A DNA stretch of 40,546 nt. It comes from Treponema sp. UBA6852 (GTDB lineage Bacteria > Spirochaetota > Spirochaetia > Treponematales > Treponemataceae). The notes under the pieces were generated by a model. The model did no database searches. It saw nothing but the letters and a program-made list of their open reading frames with translations, and was not told the DNA's origin. The stretch spans positions 40,758 through 81,303 of the forward strand of contig DKDI01000038.1 of the NCBI GenBank assembly GCA_002449305.1, read 5' to 3'. How positions within the stretch are numbered: position 1 is the first letter of the stretch; each line of letters starts with the position of its first letter. Position numbers and translations under genes: made by a program. This document shows positions 23,975 through 32,658 of the stretch, piece by piece.

Positions 23975-24400
23975 ATGGACACAAGACCAACATGCCTTTT
24001 ATATCTAGCCATCATCTCATTTTTCGATCTGCTCGAAGGGCGGATTCCAAATTCAAGCACACTCGGATTCTTTTTGCTGCTGGTTATAACAGATATTTTC
24101 ACAGCTCCATCAAAACTTTTAATCAACATAGCCTGCTCTGCCTTCTTTTTCACAGTGTTCCTTATAGCCGCGGAAGCCACAAAAGGCATGGGCATAGGAG
24201 ACATAAAACTTGCAGCGGTTATAGGCTACTGCTCAGGATTTTTTAAGACACTATGCACTTTTATTCTTGCGAGCCTCGCCGGAATTATTTTTTTTATGGC
24301 ACTACGCCTTTTTAATAAAAAAACAAGCAAAATTCCGTTTGTGCCTTTCACAGCGGCCGGATACCTATTGTCAGAACTGATTTTCAGAGAAGCCGCATGA
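23975..24400 (+). CDS. Short prepilin peptidase (type IV, A24 family)
   Basis: Predicted 141-residue inner-membrane aspartyl protease that would remove leader peptides from the pseudopilins of this operon. Both active-site regions are present: FDLLEGRIPN near the N-terminus and GMGIGDIKL (GxGD). There are four to six hydrophobic helices. The N-terminal methylase domain with paired cysteines of PilD/GspO is absent, so this is the short TadV/CpaA-like form. ATG 23975 follows AAAGGAG. Its last bases overlap the gspD start (ATGA). Confidence 0.85.
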   Translation: MDTRPTCLLYLAIISFFDLLEGRIPNSSTLGFFLLLVITDIFTAPSKLLINIACSAFFFTVFLIAAEATKGMGIGDIKLAAVIGYCSGFFKTLCTFILASLAGIIFFMALRLFNKKTSKIPFVPFTAAGYLLSELIFREAA

Positions 24401-26580
24401 AAAGACTTCCTGTAAAACATCTCCATTGCATTTTCTTTCTTCTTATTCAGATTCCGCTTTGCGCGCAGGAAGCAGACTCTTCCATATACATGGACTTTAG
24501 AAACCAGAAAATTTCCGACATCATTTATGCGGTTGCAGATGTATGCGGAAAGTCAGTCATAATAGATGAGACAGTTTCTGGAAACGCAACGTTCCGATTT
24601 GAAGACAAGGACTTTGAAAGCGCGCTGGACAGATTCGCAAGGCACTGCCAACTTTATGTGGAAAAGAATGGCGGGGTTTATTCTGTTACTAAAGTAAAAA
24701 TCAATTCAAACGCTAACGGAAAACTCTCTGTAAACACAGAGAATGTCCAGATTGAGCCGTTCATCAATATGATTTCCCGCTACACAAACAGGACAATTTT
24801 ATTTGACAATCTTCCGAACGCAACGGTAACAATCCGAATTGCAGAGGCAAGCCTTGAAGACGTGCTGAACCTTGCGATTGTAAGGCTTCCGGGATTCGCC
24901 CTTGAGAGAATCGCAGATGGTTTTTACATTACAAAAAGCGCAGGGAATCTGAACAAGCGGAACATCGATATTTTTACAATGTCGGAAGCAGGCGGAAAAT
25001 TCTCCTGCAATATCCAGAAAGCATCATTCGCAAACGTAATAGAGACACTGTTCAAAAAAGGCGGAAAGGAGTATTCCCTGCTTTCAAAGCCCAGCATAGC
25101 ACTTGAAAACATGGCATACACAGACAAAAGTTTTGACGAGCTTCTTTCATTAATTCTGAGCCAGTGCAACTGCGATTTTTCTGCGGATGGCGGTATATAT
25201 TACATTTATGAAATTCAAAAAAAAGATGTCATAAAAAAATTCAAGGAAACAAGAATAATCAAAGTAAAAAACATAGGCATAGAAACGCTTGCTTCAATTC
25301 TTCCAAACGAGCTGAACGCGCAGGGATTCATAAAGCAGGACAAAAGCTCCAACTCGCTTATCCTCACAGGAAGCCCTTCGGAAATAAATCCCATAGAAGA
25401 ATTCATACGCAAAGTTGATGTTCCACTTAACGACAGAAACTATAAAAGCTTTTATTTTGAAAACACAAATGCCAAGGATGCAGCTTCTCTAATTCCAAAG
25501 GCTCTTCTTTTATCTGACATAATCATGCTTCCTTCTGACAACGGCTTTGCGACACAGGTAACACAGGAAAGCGAAGCAAAGCTTTCTGAATTCATAGCAA
25601 TGCTTGACAGTAAAAAACAGAGCAGAGCTGTAAGGCTAAAGTACATAAAGAGCGACGAGCTTATAAAATCGCTTCCAACGCCTATAAGCAAAGAAAGCAT
25701 AACAGAAACAAACGAGCCGACTTTAGTTTTCTTTAGCGGAACAGAAAAACAATTTGAGGATTTTTCAAAAAGCCTTGAGGAGATTGACCTTCCAAAGCAA
25801 CAGATAAAATACCAGCTGCTTGTGGTTCAAAGGCAGAAGACAAGCGGCTTGAACTGGGGCGCGTCATTAAACATCGGCAACACAAGTGAGGGTTCGGGCT
25901 ATTCCTGGAGCGGGGCAGTATCAAACATATTCAACATAAACTTTGACATAATCTCAAAGTTCGGAGTCCAGTTCGCCGGAAGCCTGAACGCAGAGCTTTC
26001 GGAGGGAAAGTCGCGCGTGCTTGCGGACACAACACTAAACGGCATAAGCGGAGAATCCTTGAGCTTTTCAAACACCAACACAACACGCTACCGCGACATA
26101 ATCGTAGACACAAAAGGAGAGCTGTACACAAGCACCACAAGGGAAATATCAAGCGGACTCACACTTTCTATAAATGGCTGGGCAAGTGGCGACGGAATGG
26201 TGACAGTAAAAGTTGACGCGCAGGTTTCAAAGCAGGGAAACACAGAATCATCATCCGCCAACAGCAATGGAACAGACACTACGCCGCCTCCATCAACGTC
26301 TGAAAAAAAAGTAAGCACTAATGTAAGGACTAAAAGCGGCGAGCCTGTAGTCATAGGCGGACTTTTCCAGCAGGAAGAAGAAGTATCAGAAAAACGTGTG
26401 CCAGGCTTTGGAAACATACCGCTTTTAGGCTGGCTTTTTAAGAAGAAAGTCGTGTCGATGGTTGAAACAGAATTTGTAATATATCTTGTTCCTTTTGTTG
26501 AAAAGCAAGATGTCCAAGCTATCAGCGAAGAAGCAAACCTTGAGCGGCTCAAGAAAAAATACGGCGAGGCTGCGGTATGA
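24397..26580 (+). CDS. gspD: Type II secretion secretin GspD
   Basis: Predicted 727-residue outer-membrane secretin forming the exit channel. Residues 1-23 are a signal peptide ending LCAQ. N0 and N1-N3 domains follow (IYMDFRNQKISDIIYAVADV; later VKNIGIETLASILPNELNAQG and the FIRKVD linker). The C-terminal secretin domain has RTKSGEPVVIGGLFQ, then VPGFGNIPLLGWLFKKK and a terminal FVIYLVPFVE strand. A Ser/Thr/Asn/Pro-rich loop interrupts the secretin domain near residue 620. ATGA overlaps join it to the genes on both sides. No separate pilotin is recognisable, though lipoproteins occur downstream. Confidence 0.93.
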   Translation: MKRLPVKHLHCIFFLLIQIPLCAQEADSSIYMDFRNQKISDIIYAVADVCGKSVIIDETVSGNATFRFEDKDFESALDRFARHCQLYVEKNGGVYSVTKVKINSNANGKLSVNTENVQIEPFINMISRYTNRTILFDNLPNATVTIRIAEASLEDVLNLAIVRLPGFALERIADGFYITKSAGNLNKRNIDIFTMSEAGGKFSCNIQKASFANVIETLFKKGGKEYSLLSKPSIALENMAYTDKSFDELLSLILSQCNCDFSADGGIYYIYEIQKKDVIKKFKETRIIKVKNIGIETLASILPNELNAQGFIKQDKSSNSLILTGSPSEINPIEEFIRKVDVPLNDRNYKSFYFENTNAKDAASLIPKALLLSDIIMLPSDNGFATQVTQESEAKLSEFIAMLDSKKQSRAVRLKYIKSDELIKSLPTPISKESITETNEPTLVFFSGTEKQFEDFSKSLEEIDLPKQQIKYQLLVVQRQKTSGLNWGASLNIGNTSEGSGYSWSGAVSNIFNINFDIISKFGVQFAGSLNAELSEGKSRVLADTTLNGISGESLSFSNTNTTRYRDIIVDTKGELYTSTTREISSGLTLSINGWASGDGMVTVKVDAQVSKQGNTESSSANSNGTDTTPPPSTSEKKVSTNVRTKSGEPVVIGGLFQQEEEVSEKRVPGFGNIPLLGWLFKKKVVSMVETEFVIYLVPFVEKQDVQAISEEANLERLKKKYGEAAV

Positions 26581-28001
26581 AAAGTCTCAAAACAGCAAAA
26601 TCCAATGAACCCGGTTTTAACATAATAGAATTTTCTCAGTACAAAAACATTGAATGCCAGTACACCTGCCAGTTCATAAAAAATTCACGATGTGTAAAAA
26701 TACGCGAGTCTGAAAATGAAGTTACCGTGGCAGTCGCAAAAAGCAAGCTGGATACAATAAAGCTCCTTACCCAAGTACATGAGCCAAAGCAGATAAGGCA
26801 TATAATTGTAAATGATTCGGACTTTGCCGAATTTATTGGCAATTTTGTAGACAACACGGCAGAAGACTTTTCCTGCACAAAAGAACTGGACAGCGAGTAC
26901 CGTCTTGAAGACATAAGCGGAGAAGCCCCGGCAGTAAACATAATAAACGCAATATGCCTTGAAGCAATAAGGCGGAGCGCAAGCGACATCCACATACAGG
27001 GCACAAAGGATTCTGTAAACATTCGTTTAAGAATTGACGGAGTACTCCAGACAGTCCGTGCGTTTGACAAAGGCATTTTTGACACTCTTACAAGCCGTAT
27101 AAAAATCATGTCGGGACTTAATGTTATGGAAAACAGGCTCTGTCAGGATGGAAGAATGAGCGTTCAGACAGGAGGAAAAAATCTTGACTTCCGTGTTTCC
27201 ATAGTTCCGTCAGTCGCAGGACAAAACATAGTCCTCCGGCTTTTCAACAATCAAAACGAAAATTTATCTCTTGAAGCTCTTGGATTTTCAAAGGAAAACC
27301 TTAGCAAGATAAAAACTGTTTTAAAAAGTCCGCACGGAATGATTCTTGCAACAGGACCTACAGGAAGCGGAAAGACAACAAGCCTTCATGCACTTCTTAA
27401 AGAAATGGATGATGAGCATTTAAAGATTGTGGCAATAGAAGATCCTGTTGAAAAAGTCATAAGCGGCATTGAGCAGATACAGGTGAACGACGAAATCGGT
27501 CTTACCTTCGAAAGCGTGCTTCGCCGCATATTGCGCCATGACCCGGATGTAATCATGGTGGGAGAAATCCGCGACAAGGAGACAGCACAGCTTGCAGTTC
27601 GCGCTTCCCTTACAGGCCATCTTATCCTTTCAACACTGCACACAAACGACAGCATTTCCGCAGTATCAAGATTGCGCAACCTTGGAATAGAGCCATACCT
27701 TATCGCAGGAACTTTAAAGACAGTAATTGCCCAGCGTCTTGTTAGAAAAACTTGCGTTCCATGCAAAGGCAAAGGATGTGAAGAATGCGGCTTTACAGGC
27801 TATAGAGGAAGAACTGCCATAAGCGAAGTGTTTTTCTTGGATGATAACTTCCGTGCAATGATAGAAAAAAACAAGCCAGAAACTGAACTTAAAAAATATC
27901 TTATAAAGCAGGGATTTAAAACATTAAAAGAAGATGCGGCTCTAAAAATAAAAAGCGGAATCTCAACAAAAGAAGAAATGATACGGGAAGGACTTTTATG
28001 A
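26577..28001 (+). CDS. gspE: Type II secretion ATPase GspE
   Basis: Predicted 474-residue cytoplasmic hexameric ATPase powering pseudopilus assembly. The Walker A motif is GPTGSGKTT (residues 260-268). The Asp box is VAIEDPVE, Walker B is DVIMVGE (about 324-330) and the His box is LSTLHTND. A four-cysteine zinc motif CVPCKGKGCEEC lies near residue 393. The N-terminal domain is short. The 5' and 3' ends overlap gspD and gspF by ATGA. Confidence 0.95.
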   Translation: MKSLKTAKSNEPGFNIIEFSQYKNIECQYTCQFIKNSRCVKIRESENEVTVAVAKSKLDTIKLLTQVHEPKQIRHIIVNDSDFAEFIGNFVDNTAEDFSCTKELDSEYRLEDISGEAPAVNIINAICLEAIRRSASDIHIQGTKDSVNIRLRIDGVLQTVRAFDKGIFDTLTSRIKIMSGLNVMENRLCQDGRMSVQTGGKNLDFRVSIVPSVAGQNIVLRLFNNQNENLSLEALGFSKENLSKIKTVLKSPHGMILATGPTGSGKTTSLHALLKEMDDEHLKIVAIEDPVEKVISGIEQIQVNDEIGLTFESVLRRILRHDPDVIMVGEIRDKETAQLAVRASLTGHLILSTLHTNDSISAVSRLRNLGIEPYLIAGTLKTVIAQRLVRKTCVPCKGKGCEECGFTGYRGRTAISEVFFLDDNFRAMIEKNKPETELKKYLIKQGFKTLKEDAALKIKSGISTKEEMIREGLL

Positions 28002-29020
28002 AAGCGGACGTTCTTCTTTTTACACAGACCATGCATTCTCTTCTTTCATCTTTTTTGCCATTGCAAAGCGCGCTCGCAGTATGCAAAGAAGTTCTTACAG
28101 GAAAAGCCGAGAAGAAATTCACTGCTAGAATCCTAAAAAAAGTAAACGAGGGTAAAAAGTTTTCCAATGCACTTTCGGATGAAAAGCTGTTTCCTCCGCT
28201 TTATGTTTCCCTTGTTTCAATTGGAGAAGAAAGCGGCACGCTCCCGCAGGTGTTCGGACATCTTGCCGCATATTTGAACGGCAAAAGAAGTATGAAGCGG
28301 AAGATAATCCAAGCACTTCTTTATCCTGCGCTTGTTCTTGCGACGGCGATTGCTGTTGTTTTTATTCTGACTATTTTTGTCCTGCCAAGGCTTGAAGGAA
28401 TATTCGAGGCTTTTACAAATTCCTCTGAAAACATCGAAACGCAGATAAGTAAACTCAAGTCAGGCTCTTTTGTATCCATGATAATTTTATTTGGCTTCAT
28501 GGCAATTCTGGCAGTCTGCCTTGCGACGCGCAGATTAAATGCAAAAGCGGCTCTTGCAATCGACAGCATTATTCTAAGGATTCCGCTCATAAAAGATTTT
28601 GCAATGACAATGCAGATGCACGACTTTTCTTTTGCAATGAAGCTTCTCACTCAAACGCATTTTCCTTTGCTTAAGAGCCTTGCTTATGCAAAAAACGTAT
28701 TGAGCAATATCCGTGTTCAAAAAGCTGTTGAATCCGTCTGTAAAAGCATAGCCTGCGGAAAAGGTGTCGGCAAAGCTTTTGAAGATGAAAAAATCTTCCC
28801 GGAATATCTTACAGCATGGATAAAAATAGCAGAAGAAAATGGAGAAGCGGCAGAGGCATTCAGCCAGATTTTTAATTATTACCAAAATGAAAGCGAGAGC
28901 CTGTTAACAAGCATTACACAGGCTGCAGAACCTGTTTTTATTTTGATAACAGGAGCGGTAATTATTGCAGTTATCGCCCAGTTTGTAATTCCTGTATTCA
29001 ATCTTCTGGGGGCATTATGA
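27998..29020 (+). CDS. gspF: Type II secretion inner-membrane protein GspF
   Basis: Predicted 340-residue platform protein with two GspF domains. Conserved features are VSLVSIGEESGTLPQVFGHLA in the first and IKIAEENGEAAEAFSQIFNYY in the second. Membrane helices lie near LYPALVLATAIAVVFILTIF, MIILFGFMAILAVCL and the C-terminal ILITGAVIIAVIAQFVIPVF. It is shorter than classic GspF (about 400) because the N-terminal domain starts late. ATGA overlaps on both sides. Confidence 0.93.
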   Translation: MKADVLLFTQTMHSLLSSFLPLQSALAVCKEVLTGKAEKKFTARILKKVNEGKKFSNALSDEKLFPPLYVSLVSIGEESGTLPQVFGHLAAYLNGKRSMKRKIIQALLYPALVLATAIAVVFILTIFVLPRLEGIFEAFTNSSENIETQISKLKSGSFVSMIILFGFMAILAVCLATRRLNAKAALAIDSIILRIPLIKDFAMTMQMHDFSFAMKLLTQTHFPLLKSLAYAKNVLSNIRVQKAVESVCKSIACGKGVGKAFEDEKIFPEYLTAWIKIAEENGEAAEAFSQIFNYYQNESESLLTSITQAAEPVFILITGAVIIAVIAQFVIPVFNLLGAL

Positions 29021-29472
29021 AAAACTTAAAAAAGAAAATTTTTGAAGCCGTAAAAAATGAAGACGGCTGGACTTTTATGGAAACTCTGATAGTCATAGCA
29101 ATAATACTGATTCTTTCAGCAACCGTAGGCTTTGTCGCAATAAACAGCCTTGAAAAATCCCGCATTGCCGCGGCTAAAACGCAGATAGAAAGCCTTGCTA
29201 CAGCCCTTGAAGCCTACTACATAGACTGCGGAAACTATCCAACGGCAGAACAGGGGCTTGCCGCTTTAAGAAAAAAGCCTGAAACATCGCCAAGCTCCGA
29301 CAGCTGGGGAGGACCGTATATTTACAAGAACGCGCCAAAAGACCCCTGGGGCTATGAGTATGAATACACCTGCCCTGCTCCAGACGGCTCGCCTTACGGA
29401 ATAAGAAGCTTTGGAGCAGACGGAATTGAAGGCGGTGAAGGCAAGGACACAGACATAAAAAGCTGGGAGTAA
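29017..29472 (+). CDS. gspG: Major pseudopilin GspG
   Basis: Predicted 151-residue major pseudopilin. The leader MKNLKKKIFEAVKNEDG ends in Gly, followed by WTFMETLIVIAIILIL with Glu at +5. Position +1 is Trp instead of the usual Phe or Met. The globular domain has NYPTAEQGLAAL, GGPYIYKNAPKDPWGYEYEY and a C-terminal SFGADGIEGGEGKDTDI, the GspG calcium-binding-type end. It would be processed by the peptidase at 23975. Confidence 0.94.
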   Translation: MKNLKKKIFEAVKNEDGWTFMETLIVIAIILILSATVGFVAINSLEKSRIAAAKTQIESLATALEAYYIDCGNYPTAEQGLAALRKKPETSPSSDSWGGPYIYKNAPKDPWGYEYEYTCPAPDGSPYGIRSFGADGIEGGEGKDTDIKSWE

Positions 29473-29478
29473 AAAAGA

Positions 29479-29622
29479 ATGCTTCGTGAAATTGTTGCGA
29501 CAGCGGCATTTTTATTTGCCCTCTCCGGCATAATAGCCGGCATTGCCATTGCCCAAAAGTCGGCTTCAAGGCAAATGGCGGCGGCAGAAAGAACTATTGA
29601 GAGCGCAAATGAAATTGACTGA
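29479..29622 (+). CDS. Very short pseudopilin-like protein (47 residues)
   Basis: A 47-residue frame with a good ribosome site (GGGAG, 8 bases before ATG 29479) begins 6 bases after the gspG stop and overlaps the next gene by 14 bases. It reads MLREIVATAAFLFALSGIIA, a hydrophobic N-terminal helix with Glu at position 4 and no leader, then a polar helix ending ERTIESANEID. This resembles only the stalk of a minor pseudopilin (GspH/GspI position). It may be a minimal subunit or a remnant. Confidence 0.6.
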   Translation: MLREIVATAAFLFALSGIIAGIAIAQKSASRQMAAAERTIESANEID

Positions 29623-30001
29623 ACTTTTAGTTTCCATTGCAATTTTTCTCATGGCTTCGGTGGTGCTTACAGCAAGCCTCGTCAATGCAAAGAGCAGCAT
29701 TGCCAAGACAGAAGCCGCCTCAAAAAACGCCGTCTCAATGCTTGAAACAGACGCGCTTTTGAGAAAAGAAATAAGAAACTTTAACATTCCCTATTGGAAA
29801 AACTTTGACACAGAATTTGAAACAATTAAAGGAATGCTTTTGATTTTCTGCGCGGAAAAGGGAATAGAAGCCGTATCAATATCTTCTGTCTATAACGCAA
29901 GGCATAGAATGGAAGGTATAAAAATAGAATGGAAGTTCAATGGCAAAAACTATGCAAGCCAAGAGTTCATAAAACAGAGGATTTCTGATGAAAAACTATG
30001 A
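29609..30001 (+). CDS. Minor pseudopilin-like protein, apparently leaderless
   Basis: Predicted 130-residue protein beginning MKLTELLVSIAIFLMASVVL. This is a pseudopilin stalk with Glu at position 5 counted from the initiator Met, so no cleavable leader is needed or present. A longer in-frame start at 29543 would add a basic 22-residue leader but would put Gln at -1, which does not fit prepilin peptidase, and it lies inside the preceding gene. The rest has the look of a small GspJ/GspI-like globular domain. It overlaps its neighbours on both sides. Confidence 0.72.
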   Translation: MKLTELLVSIAIFLMASVVLTASLVNAKSSIAKTEAASKNAVSMLETDALLRKEIRNFNIPYWKNFDTEFETIKGMLLIFCAEKGIEAVSISSVYNARHRMEGIKIEWKFNGKNYASQEFIKQRISDEKL

Positions 30002-30806
30002 CAGCGGCTTTTCAACTCCGCTTGCAATGGCAGCAGTATTTTCTCTTTGCATTCTGGCTTTATCATTTTGCCTACTTACAACCGCAAACGAAAGATGGAT
30101 GGACTCTTACAAAAAACTGATAGAAGAGAGAAAGAAAATTGACGCTGCAATTTTTGACATGGAAGAAAAAATCCAGATGCTAAAAGATTCACAATCTGAT
30201 TCTGATGAACATGAGATTTTATATTTACTTTCCTCTGCCTGTGATTTTAAACTGTCGGTCTCTGATGTTTCCACAGGCATAAATAAGAATTTTATATCAA
30301 AAGAAATTCTAAAAAACAAAGCGATAAGCGACTGCATTAAAGCAAACGGAGAAGAAATTTTTTCAGAGTACGGCTGGATTAATCCGAAAGTTTCTGACAA
30401 AGCCATTGTTGAGCAAACTTCAAAAGACTTTGAAGAAAAAAACACATTTCCACTTATAAACACATTTCCGCCTCTGAACATTTTCAATATGAGCGGCACT
30501 TTTATAAAAACAGTTCTTGAATTTTGCGGTATAAAGAATGCGGAAAAGAAAACGGAGCTTATAAAGGACAATTTAAATCCAGATACAACAGAAAAAGAGC
30601 TTGCTGAAATTCTAGGACTTGAAGAAAATCATCCTATCTTTGAATTGCTCGGAACAAAAACCGCATTCTGGAAAGTTGACTTTGAGACGGAAAAAGCAAG
30701 AGCCTGCGCAGTGTTCGCCGCCGTTCCAGAAAAAGAAAACCAAAGAAAGATAGAAAAATATATCCTCGCTGAAAAGAAAATATTATTTAAAGGGGGCGTG
30801 CTATGA
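29988..30806 (+). CDS. GspK-like minor pseudopilin
   Basis: Predicted 272-residue protein. The N-terminus MKNYDSG-FSTPLAMAAVFSL fits a prepilin cleavage after Gly7. Glu5 is absent (Leu at that position), which is usual for GspK, the pseudopilus tip organiser. Length, a helical middle region and a C-terminal strand region (FWKVDFETEKARACAVFAAV) are compatible with GspK. The identification rests on position and N-terminus more than on domain similarity. Confidence 0.68.
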   Translation: MKNYDSGFSTPLAMAAVFSLCILALSFCLLTTANERWMDSYKKLIEERKKIDAAIFDMEEKIQMLKDSQSDSDEHEILYLLSSACDFKLSVSDVSTGINKNFISKEILKNKAISDCIKANGEEIFSEYGWINPKVSDKAIVEQTSKDFEEKNTFPLINTFPPLNIFNMSGTFIKTVLEFCGIKNAEKKTELIKDNLNPDTTEKELAEILGLEENHPIFELLGTKTAFWKVDFETEKARACAVFAAVPEKENQRKIEKYILAEKKILFKGGVL

Positions 30807-32194
30807 CATCACAGGTTATGCCTCAAAACTGCCCGAAGTTCACCCTTCACTTAAAATCCCATACCCGGCGAAAAAGAATTGCCGAGGCAAAAAGCACGCT
30901 TGCAAGTCTCTACCCTTTTGAAGTAAATGAAAAGAAACTTCTTATATTAAAGACGGACATAAAGTGGCAGTATGATGTTTATCTATTGAAGGAAGAAATA
31001 AAGCGTGAACTGAACATTAAAAAACTTTGCCTTGCAATCCTGCCCGGCATTTTTATTCTGGCAGTTTTAACTCTTGCAATTCGATATGCCGCTCTAAAAA
31101 ACACAGAATCTTTAAAAGCCCAAAAAGAACTGGAAAAACAGAAACAGGATGAGGAAAGAATCCAGAAAGAAAAAGAAGAAAAACTTGCACAGCTAAAAAA
31201 GACATACAACGAAAAGAAGCACCTTGAATATGAAAAAATCTATCCATGCATTGAGCGCATTTATTCCGCAATGGCAGAAAAAACAGCGACAATAGAAAAT
31301 ATTTCAATTCAAAAAAATGCTTTTACAGTTGAAGCCACTGCAAAAGACGCCGTAAGCATTCTTGCAAACTTTGAAAAAAGCCGCACGTTCACTTCTGTAA
31401 AGATGAACAGAACCACCGTAAAAAACGGAGCTGAAATCGTTTCCTATAACGGAGAGTTTTCAAGACTATGGAAAGAAACAGATGAAAAATCCTCACTCGA
31501 TAAAAAGATTGAATTTTATGAAACGGAACTTTTAAAGATGCAGTCGCAGGCGGAAGAAAAGCAAGGTATAACACTTTCCGAATACATAAAAAACATACGC
31601 AACATAATGCATAAAAATTCCTGCAACGAGCAGTACATACAAATTAAGGGAAAGAGCGGCAACGCAGAGATAGAATTCTTTGTCCTTTCCGGCAGCAAGG
31701 GCATTTTAAATTTCATAAGGGAAATTCAGGAAGGAGATGAAAATCTTATAGACATAAAAAGCTTTGCTCTGCGAAACAGCGAAAACCGAAGCAGAATACA
31801 GACAACAGTCTGCTTTGATACAGGAATAAAATTTAAGCAGAACGACGCTTTGCTTTCTGAATATACCGACAAAAAAATTGACCTATCTGAAATTGACAGA
31901 ATTTTTTATAAAGCTCCGTCTGCAAAAACCACAATAAAAACTGAGTCGGCAAAAAACAGAACAACTGCGGCAAAGTCAAATGAACAAAACAGTCCAGCTG
32001 GGATCAAAAAGCTTACATACATAGGACGGACAAAACTTAATGGAAAAGATTTTGTGATTGCAAAGGATGACGGCATGGGAAGCATTTATAAAATTTCCCT
32101 TGCAAAAACAGAATCTGTCGGAGATTTTTGCATTCAAACTGGATACGGCTATAGGGCAAAGCTCCGCGGAGAATATTACGAGGTAAAAAAATGA
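30803..32194 (+). CDS. Fused assembly-platform protein (PilN/PilO/PilP- or GspL/M/C-like)
   Basis: Predicted 463-residue bitopic inner-membrane protein. About 70 cytoplasmic residues are followed by one helix near 72-95 (LCLAILPGIFILAVLTLAI), then a charged coiled coil. Two ferredoxin-like segments follow (about 140-215 and 235-340), as in PilN/GspL and PilO/GspM. The end (about 395-463) reads KKLTYIGRTKLNGKDFVIAK, then MGSIYKISLAKT and GYGYRAKLRGEYYEV, a PilP/GspC-like beta module. No separate gspL, gspM or gspC is in the operon, so this single protein may replace them. ATGA overlaps on both sides. Confidence 0.6.
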   Translation: MTSQVMPQNCPKFTLHLKSHTRRKRIAEAKSTLASLYPFEVNEKKLLILKTDIKWQYDVYLLKEEIKRELNIKKLCLAILPGIFILAVLTLAIRYAALKNTESLKAQKELEKQKQDEERIQKEKEEKLAQLKKTYNEKKHLEYEKIYPCIERIYSAMAEKTATIENISIQKNAFTVEATAKDAVSILANFEKSRTFTSVKMNRTTVKNGAEIVSYNGEFSRLWKETDEKSSLDKKIEFYETELLKMQSQAEEKQGITLSEYIKNIRNIMHKNSCNEQYIQIKGKSGNAEIEFFVLSGSKGILNFIREIQEGDENLIDIKSFALRNSENRSRIQTTVCFDTGIKFKQNDALLSEYTDKKIDLSEIDRIFYKAPSAKTTIKTESAKNRTTAAKSNEQNSPAGIKKLTYIGRTKLNGKDFVIAKDDGMGSIYKISLAKTESVGDFCIQTGYGYRAKLRGEYYEVKK

Positions 32195-32658
32195 AACGGC
32201 GCAAAATCTTTTTGAAAATTTTAACAGCCTTATTTTCTTTATGCCTGCTCTCATGCGCAAGCACGCCGGAAAAGAAAATAGACTCAATGTATGTGATGGT
32301 CTATGACTACGCCAGCAGCGAACTTATGAATGCTTCAGTCTTTATAGACGGAAAAGAAATCGGAAAAACTGACATTTACGGAAGGCTTATGTATCCATGT
32401 GAAAAAGAAACCACAATCTGCGTAAGAAAGGACGGCTATGAAACCGTGGAAACAAAAGCCGCCATAAAGCCAGGAACAGTCCTGTATTTTAAAATGGGAA
32501 ACGGCTCATACTATGCGGAACAGGCAGAAAAACTTCTGGACGGAAAAGACTTTTCGGGCGCGCTTAAGATGATAGACAAAGCACTGGGAATTGAAGAGAG
32601 AAAAGACTGGCAGTATCTGCGGAAAATAATTATTAGGGAAAGAAAAAATGATGAATAA
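32191..32658 (+). CDS. Lipoprotein with PEGA/carboxypeptidase-regulatory-like domain
   Basis: Predicted 155-residue lipoprotein with lipobox LLSC (Cys22). Residues 35-105 read as a small beta sandwich of the PEGA or CarboxypepD_reg type (ASVFIDGKEIGKTDIYGRLM, CVRKDGYETVETKAAI). A helical repeat-like tail follows (AEKLLDGKDFSGALKMIDKAL), similar to one TPR. It could act as a pilotin or peptidoglycan-proximal accessory of the secretin, but that is inferred from the operon only. Confidence 0.72.
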   Translation: MKRRKIFLKILTALFSLCLLSCASTPEKKIDSMYVMVYDYASSELMNASVFIDGKEIGKTDIYGRLMYPCEKETTICVRKDGYETVETKAAIKPGTVLYFKMGNGSYYAEQAEKLLDGKDFSGALKMIDKALGIEERKDWQYLRKIIIRERKNDE

